Shown piece by piece: positions 26,017 to 33,941 of a stretch of 64,000 nucleotides of DNA (the stretch's first letter is position 1; each line of letters opens with the position of its first letter). The DNA lies in NCBI RefSeq assembly GCF_015751905.1, contig NZ_JADOUF010000001.1, forward strand, positions 8,121,501 to 8,185,500, read 5' to 3'. The stretch is from Longispora fulva. GTDB lineage: Bacteria; Actinomycetota; Actinomycetes; Mycobacteriales; Micromonosporaceae. The translations under genes and the position numbers were made by a program. Under the pieces are notes generated by a model. That model made no database searches and was not told the origin of the DNA. It worked only from the letters and a program-made list of their open reading frames with translations.

Positions 26017-27219
26017 ATGACAGAAGTGACGCGAGGCCCGCAGGCGCCGCCCGGCGGGGTCGCCGCGACCCGGGGCGACGCCGGGCGGCCGAGCGTCGGG
26101 GGCCGCCGGGACGTCGTGCTGACCGGCATGTCCGTGACCAGCGGCTACGGCCGGGGCGTCGCCCCGCTGCTGGCCGGTGTGCTCGCCGGCACGCCCGCCT
26201 TCGGCCCGGTCGAGCGGTTCGACGTGTCGGGCCGCCGGGTGCGGGTCGCCGCGGCGATGCCGGGCGCGCCGGTGCTCGACGAGGACCTGGTGTTCGCCGC
26301 CTTCTCCGCCACCGGTGACGCCGGGGTGCCGGCGGCGGAGCTGGCCGGTACCCGGCTGCTGCTCGCCGTGCATGCCGACCCCGACCAGCCCCGGGTCGAA
26401 CCCGGGCACCGCAGGGACCGGTCCGCCGCCGCGCTGGCCCGCCGGGTGGCCCGGGGCGCGTGCCTCGGCGACCCGCTGCGGGTCTACACCAGCGCGTGCG
26501 TGGCGGCGAGCACCGCCGTCGCGGACGCCGCGGCCCTGATCAGCCGGGGCCGGTTCGACCGGCTGGTGGTCGCCGGCGGCTACCTGGTGGACGCCGACCA
26601 GTTCGCCCTGTTCGACGCGGGCCGGGCGATGGCAACCGACGGCCGGGTCCGCCCGTTCAGCGCCGGACGGACCGGGCTGCTGCTCGGCGACGGGGTGGCG
26701 GCCGTGGTGCTGGAGTCCGGCGACGCCGCGCGGGCCCGGGGCGCGACCCCGCTGGCCCGGCTCGCAGGCTGGGGCCGGGCGGGCGACGCCTACCACGTCT
26801 GCCAGCCCCGCCCGGACGGCGAGGGCATGGCCCGCGCGATCGGGACGGCCCTGGACCGGGCCGGCGTCCCCGCCTCCGAGGTGGGCTACGTCAACGCGCA
26901 CGGCTCGGGCACCGGGTTCAGCGACGTGTCCGAGACGGCGGCGCTGCGGCTGGCTGGCCTCGCCGGTACGCCGCTGAGCTCGACAAAGGCGCTGCACGGC
27001 CAGGCCCTCGAGGCCTCCGGGCTGCTGGAGCTGGTGTTGACCGTGGCGGCGGTCCGGGCCGGGCAACTGCCGGTCAACGCCGGCTACCTGGGGCCCGACG
27101 AGGAGTGCGCGTTGGACCTGATCCTCGACGCGCCGCGGCCGCCGAAGACGCCGTACGCGCTGAGCCTCAACGCCGCGTTCGGGGGCGCCAACACGGCACT
27201 GCTGGTGGAGGCGCTATGA
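26017..27219 (+). CDS. Beta-ketoacyl synthase 1
   Basis: 400 aa. Complete Cys-His-His set: Cys161 in YTSACVAAS, His295 in VNAHGSGT and His327 in TKALHGQALEASG. It should therefore be a competent condensing enzyme. It begins one base after the ACP2 stop and overlaps the next gene by 4 bp. The pairing with the half-size KS-like protein downstream suggests a KS plus chain-length-factor-like heterodimer. Confidence 0.92.
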   Translation: MTEVTRGPQAPPGGVAATRGDAGRPSVGGRRDVVLTGMSVTSGYGRGVAPLLAGVLAGTPAFGPVERFDVSGRRVRVAAAMPGAPVLDEDLVFAAFSATGDAGVPAAELAGTRLLLAVHADPDQPRVEPGHRRDRSAAALARRVARGACLGDPLRVYTSACVAASTAVADAAALISRGRFDRLVVAGGYLVDADQFALFDAGRAMATDGRVRPFSAGRTGLLLGDGVAAVVLESGDAARARGATPLARLAGWGRAGDAYHVCQPRPDGEGMARAIGTALDRAGVPASEVGYVNAHGSGTGFSDVSETAALRLAGLAGTPLSSTKALHGQALEASGLLELVLTVAAVRAGQLPVNAGYLGPDEECALDLILDAPRPPKTPYALSLNAAFGGANTALLVEAL

Positions 27220-27692
27220 GGACGCTGGAGGTGCTCGCCGAGGTCGTCTGGCCCGTCGAGGAGAAGCCGACCCCGATCGCCGGGTTCGTGATGTCGTCGT
27301 TCAGCCCGCTGGCTGCCGCCGCGGCCGAGCGCTGTCTGTCCGGGTACCCGATGACAGGTCTGGGGCGCACGGCGGTCGTGATCGTCAGCACCAGCGGCGA
27401 CCTGGGCACCGCCTCGGGGGTCGCCACGGCCGTGGACGCGGCCAAGCGGGTCGGGCCGCTGCTGTTCTTCCAGTCGGTGCCCAACGCCGTCGCCGGCCAC
27501 ATCGCCGCCCGCTGGGGCCTGACCGGGCCGGTGGTGTCCGTGTGTCCGCTCGGCGAGCCGCTGGACGACGGGCTGGAGCTGGCGGCACTGCTCATCGAGG
27601 ACGGCGACGCCGACTCGGCACTGATCGTGCACGTCGAACAGGAACCGGACAGCGCGCAGGCCGTGCTCGTGCGTGGAGGAGAACAACAGTGA
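27216..27692 (+). CDS. Half-length ketosynthase/chain-length-factor-like protein
   Basis: 158 aa. It resembles only the N-terminal thiolase-fold half of KS/CLF proteins: VMSSFSPLAAAAAERCL, VIVSTSGDLGTASG, FFQSVPNAVAGHIAARWGLTGPVVSV and a GDADSALIV strand. The catalytic-site position reads SVCPLG and the C-terminal half with both histidines is absent. Start and stop overlap both neighbours, so it is a genuine operon member and not a broken gene. It probably binds KS1 and shapes its pocket. Confidence 0.78.
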   Translation: MRTLEVLAEVVWPVEEKPTPIAGFVMSSFSPLAAAAAERCLSGYPMTGLGRTAVVIVSTSGDLGTASGVATAVDAAKRVGPLLFFQSVPNAVAGHIAARWGLTGPVVSVCPLGEPLDDGLELAALLIEDGDADSALIVHVEQEPDSAQAVLVRGGEQQ

Positions 27693-29314
27693 CAGTCAAG
27701 AGCATCCGGGGCGCGCTCGCCGCGGACCCGAACATCGGGGCCGGCAACGTGCTGGCCACCGTCCTCGCGCACGGCGTGGACCGCGACGGGCCGGGCCTGA
27801 CGTTCGACACGGACGTGGACGGGCACCCGGCCTGGACCCCGATGACCATCGGCCAGCTCGACGAGCGGGTCGCTGCCCGGGCTGCCTGGCTGCACGCGCA
27901 CGGCGTCGGCCGGCGCGACGTGATCGCGATCTGGACCGGCACGGCCGCCCACCACATCCTCACCTTCCTCGCGCTCACCCGGCTCGGGGCGATCCCGGCC
28001 CTGATCAACGGGAACCTGAGCGGGGAGATCGCCGCCGAGTACATCCGTCGGCTGCGGGCCAGCGGGGTGCTCACCGACGCCGCCCACCGCGAGTTGCTCG
28101 GAACAGCTGAGTTGAACGCCGCCCACCTGGGAGATCTTTCTGAGCTGGGTACCGGGGACCCGGCCGCGGCACCGGCGCACTACCGCCACCACCAGGACGA
28201 CCCGATCGCGATCACGCACTCCTCGGGCACCACGGGGCTCCCCAAAGCGGTCGTCGCCTCGCACAGCAGCCTGTTCGCCGCCACCCGGCACCTGCTGACC
28301 ATGCCCCAGGCGCAGGGCGTCAACCGGATCCTCAACGCGCTGCCCGCCCCGCACACGGCCACGATCCTCATGGTCAACCAGGCGCTCGGCAACCGGGCGG
28401 AGTTCCTGGCCCTGTCCTCGCAGGCCGGTCCGTACGTCCTCGACGCGATCGAGAAGTGGCGGCCCGCCGGGGTGTTCGGGTTCGCCGTCACCTGGGCCGA
28501 ACTCAGCCGGATCGACCTCGCCAAGCACGACCTGGACTCGGTGCGGATCTGGTTCAACACCGGCGACTGCGCCCACGAGGCGCACATCCGGCCCCTGGTC
28601 GCCGTCGGCTCGCACGACACCGTGACCCGCCAGGGCGTGGTCCGGGTGCCCGGCTCGCGGTTCATCGACGGGCTCGGCTCCACCGAGATGGGCCACTCGA
28701 TGTTCCACATCACGCACGGCACGGACACCGAGCGGTACGGCCGGTGCATCGGCCGCCCCTACCTCTTCGCCGACATCGCCGTCCTCAACCTCGACGGGGA
28801 CGTACTCGGCACCGACGAGGTCGGCCACCTCGGCGTGAAGTCCCCGTCCCTGGCCCCCGGCTACTGGAACGACTCGGTGACCACGTACAAGGCCCGGCTG
28901 AACGGCTACTACCTCACCGGCGACCTGGTCTACCGCGACGAGGCCGGCTACTACTACCACATGGACCGGGCCGTCGACTCGGTCGAGCTGCCCGACGGCG
29001 GCTACCTGCACACCTCGATGTCGGAGGAGCGGATCCTGGCCGCGTGCGCCGAGGTGCACGACTGCACCGTGGTGGCCGTCCGGGAGGACGACGCCGTCGT
29101 CACCGACGTGCTGGTGGTGCTCGCCGCCGACGCCGACCCGGCGGCCGACCGGACCGAACGGGTCCGGGTCGCGCTCGGGGAGCGGGTCGGCGCGACCCTG
29201 CGCAGGGTGGTGGTGGTCGGCGAGGACGACGTGCCGACCGGGGCGACGGGGAAGGTCCGCAAGCTCGTGCTGCGCGAGCGGCACCTCGCGGAGCTGCGGG
29301 GTTCCCAGTCATGA
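27689..29314 (+). CDS. AMP-forming acyl ligase 2
   Basis: 541 aa, ANL superfamily. A3 motif THSSGTTGLPKAV near residue 178, GLGSTEMG near 330, TGDLVYRDEAGYYYHMDR near 410 and GATGKVRKLVL at the C-terminus. GTG 27689 overlaps the previous stop, with GGAGAA a few bases upstream. Acid substrate unknown; it probably supplies an acyl-CoA or acyl-ACP for the KS enzymes. Confidence 0.88.
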   Translation: MTVKSIRGALAADPNIGAGNVLATVLAHGVDRDGPGLTFDTDVDGHPAWTPMTIGQLDERVAARAAWLHAHGVGRRDVIAIWTGTAAHHILTFLALTRLGAIPALINGNLSGEIAAEYIRRLRASGVLTDAAHRELLGTAELNAAHLGDLSELGTGDPAAAPAHYRHHQDDPIAITHSSGTTGLPKAVVASHSSLFAATRHLLTMPQAQGVNRILNALPAPHTATILMVNQALGNRAEFLALSSQAGPYVLDAIEKWRPAGVFGFAVTWAELSRIDLAKHDLDSVRIWFNTGDCAHEAHIRPLVAVGSHDTVTRQGVVRVPGSRFIDGLGSTEMGHSMFHITHGTDTERYGRCIGRPYLFADIAVLNLDGDVLGTDEVGHLGVKSPSLAPGYWNDSVTTYKARLNGYYLTGDLVYRDEAGYYYHMDRAVDSVELPDGGYLHTSMSEERILAACAEVHDCTVVAVREDDAVVTDVLVVLAADADPAADRTERVRVALGERVGATLRRVVVVGEDDVPTGATGKVRKLVLRERHLAELRGSQS

Positions 29315-29391
29315 GCGAGCGTGAGCGAGTGACCGGGAAACTCAGTTGGCTGCCGGGCACGCTCGCCGAGCGCAGCGAGGTGACGGCATGA
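29311..29391 (+). CDS. Possible 26-aa ORF bridging acyl ligase 2 and KS2
   Basis: Frame from ATG 29311 (overlapping the ligase stop) to TGA 29389-29391 (overlapping the KS2 start) encodes MSERERVTGKLSWLPGTLAE and six more residues. It contains two copies of a short GAGCG-AGCGAG-GTGAC type motif, so it may only be repeat DNA that keeps ribosomes coupled. No homologue known to me. Confidence 0.25.
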   Translation: MSERERVTGKLSWLPGTLAERSEVTA

Positions 29392-30656
29392 CCGGCGTGT
29401 CCATCACCGGGATCGGCCTGGTCACGCCCGTCGGGCGCGGGCCGGACGCCGTCTTCGACGCCATGCTCACCGGCAGGTCCGGGATCACCCGGCCGGCGGA
29501 GGACCACCCCGTGCTGGGGTCGTTGGAGGTCGCGGGCTTCGCTGAGGCGATCGACCCGAAGTCGCTGTTCTCCGGCCCGGAGGTGCGCACCATCGACCGG
29601 GTGACCCTGCTCGCGGTGCTCACCGCCGGTGACGCCCTCGCCGACGCGGGGATCGAGGTGGGGCGCGACGTCGACCCGTACCGGATCGCCGTGATCGGGG
29701 CCGGGGTCGGCGGGATGGCCACCCTGGAACACCAGGTCACCCAGCGGGTGGCGCGGGGCAGGGCAGCCGTGAGCCCGTACCTGCTGCCCGGCATCCTGCC
29801 GAACATGGCCGCGGCCAGGATCGCCATCCGGTACGGCATCCGGGGCTACTCGTCCACGATCGCGACCGCGTGCGCCGCCGGGGCGCAGGCCATCGCCGAG
29901 GGCATGCGCCTGATCCGCTCCGGGGACGCCGACGTCGTGGTCTGCGGCTGCAGCGAGGCCCCGCTGTTCCCGACGTTCGCCGAGACCTTCGACAACGCCC
30001 GGGCCCTGGCGCGCGGCTGGGAGGACCCGGCCCAGGCATCACGGCCGTTCGACAGCCGGCGCAACGGGTTCGTGCTCAGCGAGGGGGCCGGCTACCTGGT
30101 CCTCGAACGCACCGGGCACGCCGACGCCCGCGGTGTCGCCGGGTACGCCGACGTGGCCGGCTGGGGCGGCACCACCGACGCGCACCATCCGACCACGCCG
30201 CGCCCGGACGGGGCGAGCGCCGCGGAGTGCGTGCGCCGCGCGTTGGCGTCGGCCGGCATCGCGCCGGGTGATGTCGGTTACCTGAACGCGCACGGCACGA
30301 GTACGAAACTCGGCGACGTCGCGGAAACCATTGCCACCCATGAGGTATTCGGCCATTCGGGGCCGCCGGTGAGTTCCACGAAATCGGTCACCGGTCACCT
30401 TCTGGGTGCCTCCGGAGTGGTGGAGGCCGCCGCGTGCGCGCTGGCGATCGGGCGGGAAACACTGCCGCCCACCCACAATCTCGACGATCCGGATCCCGCC
30501 TGCGAACTGGACCATGTCCGAAAAGGACCCAGGCAGGTCAGGATCGACTACGCGCTGTCCAACTCCTTCGGGTTCGGCGGACAGAACATCAGCCTGTTGT
30601 TGGGGCGGGCTGGTACGCGGAATACGCGCTCCCATGAACGGAGCGCCACCGTGTGA
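29388..30656 (+). CDS. Beta-ketoacyl synthase 2 (FabF-like)
   Basis: 422 aa. Cys162 in TACAAGAQ, His302 in NAHGTST and His337 in TGHLLGASGV make a complete KS triad, with the C-terminal SNSFGFGGQN loop typical of FabF/KSII. Together with KS1, the half-KS and two ACPs it forms a small dissociated ketide system. No ketoreductase, dehydratase or enoyl reductase is present in the window. Confidence 0.93.
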   Translation: MTGVSITGIGLVTPVGRGPDAVFDAMLTGRSGITRPAEDHPVLGSLEVAGFAEAIDPKSLFSGPEVRTIDRVTLLAVLTAGDALADAGIEVGRDVDPYRIAVIGAGVGGMATLEHQVTQRVARGRAAVSPYLLPGILPNMAAARIAIRYGIRGYSSTIATACAAGAQAIAEGMRLIRSGDADVVVCGCSEAPLFPTFAETFDNARALARGWEDPAQASRPFDSRRNGFVLSEGAGYLVLERTGHADARGVAGYADVAGWGGTTDAHHPTTPRPDGASAAECVRRALASAGIAPGDVGYLNAHGTSTKLGDVAETIATHEVFGHSGPPVSSTKSVTGHLLGASGVVEAAACALAIGRETLPPTHNLDDPDPACELDHVRKGPRQVRIDYALSNSFGFGGQNISLLLGRAGTRNTRSHERSATV

Positions 30657-30698
30657 CTCCATATTGGACACCTCCACAAAGGTCGGCCGGAGGTCGTA

Positions 30699-30727
30699 TT
30701 GAGAAAGATTCACGACGTGGTTATCGT
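30699..30727 (+). promoter_or_regulatory. Promoter candidate for hmaS
   Basis: TTGAGA, a 17-base spacer, then TATCGT in an AT-rich stretch, about 90 bases before the hmaS GTG. A short hairpin GCGCACG-N7-CGTGCGC follows near 30750 in the leader. Confidence 0.5.
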
Positions 30728-30815
30728 CTGTTTAACCCGCGAAAGCTGGCGCACGGGGTTGTCGTGCGCGCGAAACCCCAACTCGCAGCGCACGGCAAAC
30801 TGAAAGAAGGTTGCA

Positions 30816-31886
30816 GTGAACATCTCTGGAATTGACCACGTAGAGTTCTATGTCGGTGATGCGCGACAAACGGCCTTTTACCTGTGCACCGCGTTCGGAT
30901 TCCGGATCAGTGGCCAGGGCGGCCCGGAGACCGGGTTAGCCGGGCAGCGCTCGCTGCTGCTCCGCCAGGGGGATGTCCGGATCGTGCTCACCTCCGGGCT
31001 CGTCCCGGACCACCCGGCCACCCGGTACGTCGGGCGGCACGGCGACGGCGTCGCGATCATCGCGTTCGAGGTCGACGACGTCGAGGCGGTGTACGCGGAG
31101 ACCGTCGGCAGGGGAGCCGAGGCGCTCGAGGCCCCGACCACGTACGCGGACGACGAGTCCAGAGTGGTCGTCGCCACGGTCTCCGGCTTCGGCGACGTCG
31201 CGCACCGCCTGGTCGAGCGGCACGGCCCGACCCGGACGTTCCTGCCGGGCGCGATCACGATGCTCAAGGCGGACAAGGCGGCCGACGAGGGCCTGCTGGA
31301 CCTCATCGACCACGCGGCGATCTGCGTGCCGGCCGGCGAGCTGGCCAGCACCGCGCGGTTCTACGAGCGGGTCTTCGGTTTCTCCGAGATCTTCGAGGAG
31401 TACATCGAGGTCGGCGGCCAGGCCATGGACTCCAAGGTCGTGCAGAGCCCCTCGAAGGGCGTCACCTTCACCCTGATCGAGCCGGACACCAGCCGCCGAC
31501 CGGGGCAGATCGACGACTTCCTCCAGTGGCACGCCGGTGCGGGGGTGCAGCACCTGGCCTTCCAGACCAAGGACATCGTGCACACCGTCGCGACGCTGGC
31601 CAGCCGGGGCGTGAAGTTCCTGTCGACGCCCGACAGCTACTACGACGCGCTGGAGAGCCGGCTCGGCCCGGTCGACCTTCCCCTCGCCGAGCTGCAGAAG
31701 CTCGGGGTGCTGGTCGACCGCGACCACTGGGGACAGATGTTCCAGATCTTCACGCAGTCCATGCACATCCGCCGGACCCTCTTCCTGGAGGTCATCGAGC
31801 GGCACGGGGCGCTCACGTTCGGCAGCGGCAACATCAAGGCGCTGTACGAGGCCAAGGAGCGGGAACGCTCCGGCGCGGCCAGTTAA
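30816..31886 (+). CDS. hmaS: 4-Hydroxymandelate synthase (HPPD-like dioxygenase)
   Basis: 356 aa, two vicinal-oxygen-chelate halves. Metal ligands are expected from the His of LIDHAAICV, the His of AGVQHLAFQ and a C-terminal Glu (LEVIERHG). The C-terminal helix GSGNIKALYEAKERERSG and GFGDVAHRL resemble HmaS rather than 4-hydroxyphenylpyruvate dioxygenase, whose end usually reads NFKALFEAIE. HmaS converts 4-hydroxyphenylpyruvate to 4-hydroxymandelate, feeding Hmo and HpgT. GTG start with AAGAAGG five bases upstream. A TTA codon sits at 30936-30938. HPPD (homogentisate-forming) is the main alternative. Confidence 0.88.
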   Translation: MNISGIDHVEFYVGDARQTAFYLCTAFGFRISGQGGPETGLAGQRSLLLRQGDVRIVLTSGLVPDHPATRYVGRHGDGVAIIAFEVDDVEAVYAETVGRGAEALEAPTTYADDESRVVVATVSGFGDVAHRLVERHGPTRTFLPGAITMLKADKAADEGLLDLIDHAAICVPAGELASTARFYERVFGFSEIFEEYIEVGGQAMDSKVVQSPSKGVTFTLIEPDTSRRPGQIDDFLQWHAGAGVQHLAFQTKDIVHTVATLASRGVKFLSTPDSYYDALESRLGPVDLPLAELQKLGVLVDRDHWGQMFQIFTQSMHIRRTLFLEVIERHGALTFGSGNIKALYEAKERERSGAAS

Positions 31887-31903
31887 CGAGGAGGACCTTC
31901 CCA

Positions 31904-32815
31904 ATGCTGGACACATTCGCACTGACCGAGGCGGAGCGCGCGCTCCTGCCCACCGACGAGGACGTCGCCTTCTACGCCGAGCACGGCTGGTACCTGTCGA
32001 AGCAGCTGCTCACCGACGACGAGGTGGACGAGCTCGTGGCCGCCAGCGAGCGGTACTACGGCGGGGAGCGCGACCGCCTGCTGCCCGTCCGCCCGCCGAA
32101 GCTCGCCTACTGGGAGCCCTCGCACGGCCCGGTGCAGCGGCACAACGACTACGTGCACTACGAGCACGACGCCCTCGGCCAGATCCTGCGCAAGCCGCTG
32201 ATCGGGGCCGTCGCGGCCCGGCTCGCGGAGGCCGAGGAGATCCGGATCTTCCAGAGCACCCTGATCATGAAGCCGCCGATCGACGGCGAGCCGTCGAACA
32301 TCGTGCCCTGGCACTTCGACAAGCACTACTGGGCGTCGTCGACCTCGGAGAAGATGCTCACGGCGTTCATCCCTTTCCACGACTGCACCGTCGAGATGGG
32401 CACCATCACGATGGTCGACGGCAGTCACCGGTGGAAGGAGATCGGGCTGCGCGACAGCGTCGTGAAGCACTTCGCCGAGCGGGACCGCTCCGAGCTGGAG
32501 CAGATGTTGGAGGAGAACGCGGCCTACAACAACGTCGAGGTCACCAAGATCCCGGTCGTGATCCCCAAGGGCCACATGAACTTCCACCACTGCAAGACGT
32601 ACCACGGCAGCGGCGCGAACGTCAGCGGCTCGCCGCGCCGCGCGGTGTCTCTGCACCTGCAGGACGGGGAGAACGAGAACCGCCGGTACGAGCTGTCCGA
32701 CGGCTCGCTGGCCGCCTACAACCACGACGCCCTGGTGCGCCGGACGGCCGATGGCCGGCCGGACTACGCCGACCCCGAGTTCTGCCCGACGCTGTGGCGT
32801 CGCGGCGACCGGTAG
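31904..32815 (+). CDS. Phytanoyl-CoA dioxygenase (PhyH)-family Fe(II)/2-oxoglutarate oxygenase
   Basis: 303 aa. The HxD iron ligands are in VPWHFDKHYW (near residue 130) and the distal His in HHCKTYHGSGANVSG, followed by an Arg (SPRRAVSLH) for 2-oxoglutarate. RBS GAGGAGGA seven bases before ATG. Such enzymes hydroxylate or desaturate amino-acid and ketide scaffolds, and here it is probably a tailoring enzyme of the arylglycine or acyl part. It follows hmaS by 17 bp. Confidence 0.9.
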   Translation: MLDTFALTEAERALLPTDEDVAFYAEHGWYLSKQLLTDDEVDELVAASERYYGGERDRLLPVRPPKLAYWEPSHGPVQRHNDYVHYEHDALGQILRKPLIGAVAARLAEAEEIRIFQSTLIMKPPIDGEPSNIVPWHFDKHYWASSTSEKMLTAFIPFHDCTVEMGTITMVDGSHRWKEIGLRDSVVKHFAERDRSELEQMLEENAAYNNVEVTKIPVVIPKGHMNFHHCKTYHGSGANVSGSPRRAVSLHLQDGENENRRYELSDGSLAAYNHDALVRRTADGRPDYADPEFCPTLWRRGDR

Positions 32816-32828
32816 GGGGAGAAGTCCG

Positions 32829-32882
32829 ATGTCGCACCTCGCGTTGTGGGGCGGCATCCTCGCGGCCATCCAGAGCCGCTAG
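32829..32882 (+). CDS. Possible 17-aa peptide gene between PhyH and E1 alpha
   Basis: ATG 32829 to TAG encodes MSHLALWGGILAAIQSR, preceded by GGGGAGAAG five bases upstream, a good RBS. The gap otherwise has no gene. It may be a translated leader of the E1 genes or a tiny product. No known family; coding status is uncertain. Confidence 0.35.
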   Translation: MSHLALWGGILAAIQSR

Positions 32883-32957
32883 CGGAACCGGCCGGGGACC
32901 TGCGACACCGCGCCGGGCCCCGGCCAACCCGCTCACAGATCCGCTGAAAGGATTCAC

Positions 32958-33941
32958 ATGGACTCCGCTGAGCTGTACCGGACCGTGCGGCTGATCCGCC
33001 GGTTCGAGGAACGCGCGATCGAGCTGGTCCGCTCCGGCGAGATCGTCGGGGGCATCCACCCGTACATCGGGCAGGAGGCCATCGCCGCCGGGGTCTGCGG
33101 CGCGCTGCGGCGCGACGACATCATCACCAGCACGCACCGGGGACACGGGCACGTCCTGGCCAAGGGCGCGGACCCGGTCCGGATGATGGCGGAGCTGGCC
33201 GGGCGGAGCACCGGGCTCAACCAGGGCCGGGGCGGCTCGATGCACGCCGCCGACTTCAGCCTCGGCATCTTCGGGGCCAACGGGATCGTGGGCGCCGGCG
33301 GGGCCATCGCCGCCGGGGCCGCCTGGGCCCGGCGGGCGCAGCGGCCGGCCGACTCCGAGACCGGCGACGTGGTCGCGGTCAACTTCTTCGGCGACGGGGC
33401 CGTCAGCCAGGGCGTGCTCCTGGAGGCGTTCAACCTCGCGGCCCTGTGGAAGATCCCGGTCATCTTCGTCTGCGAGAACAACGGGTACGCCACGACGATG
33501 CCCGTCGAGGCCGGCGTCGCCGGCACCATCACCGGCCGCGCGGAGGCGTTCGGCATCCCGGCCACCACTGTCGACGGCCAGGACCCCGAGTGCGTCCAGG
33601 CGGTCTCCGAGGCCGCGGTGATCCGGGCCCGCTCCGGCAACGGCCCGAGCCTGATCGAGTGCATGACGTACCGGTTCGACGCGCACCACACCTTCGAGCA
33701 CAAGGCGCGGCTGAACTACCGCTCCGAGGACGAGCTGGCCGCCGGCCGGTCCCGCGACCCGCTGGACATCCAGGGCGCCCGGGTACCCTCCGAGGTGCTG
33801 TCGCGGATCGACGCCGAGATCGAGGAGCTGCTCGCCGAGGCGGTGCGGTTCGCGGTCGAGAGCCCCAAGCCCGACCCGGCCGACGCGCTCGACCATCTCT
33901 ACGCCACCGGCCTGCGGGTACGCACGGGAGTGAACAACTGA
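32958..33941 (+). CDS. Pyruvate-dehydrogenase-type E1 component, alpha subunit
   Basis: 327 aa. The thiamine-diphosphate motif VNFFGDGAVSQGVLLEAFNLAALWKIPVIFVCENN shows the GDG...NN metal/ThDP signature; the STHRGHGH and MHAADF regions are conserved. The beta subunit overlaps its stop by 1 bp. No E2 or E3 gene is present, as in PglB/PglC of phenylglycine pathways. It may act on an aryl 2-oxoacid such as 4-hydroxyphenylglyoxylate or 4-hydroxyphenylpyruvate to give an aryl thioester, borrowing E2/E3 from primary metabolism. Substrate is inference. Confidence 0.9.
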   Translation: MDSAELYRTVRLIRRFEERAIELVRSGEIVGGIHPYIGQEAIAAGVCGALRRDDIITSTHRGHGHVLAKGADPVRMMAELAGRSTGLNQGRGGSMHAADFSLGIFGANGIVGAGGAIAAGAAWARRAQRPADSETGDVVAVNFFGDGAVSQGVLLEAFNLAALWKIPVIFVCENNGYATTMPVEAGVAGTITGRAEAFGIPATTVDGQDPECVQAVSEAAVIRARSGNGPSLIECMTYRFDAHHTFEHKARLNYRSEDELAAGRSRDPLDIQGARVPSEVLSRIDAEIEELLAEAVRFAVESPKPDPADALDHLYATGLRVRTGVNN

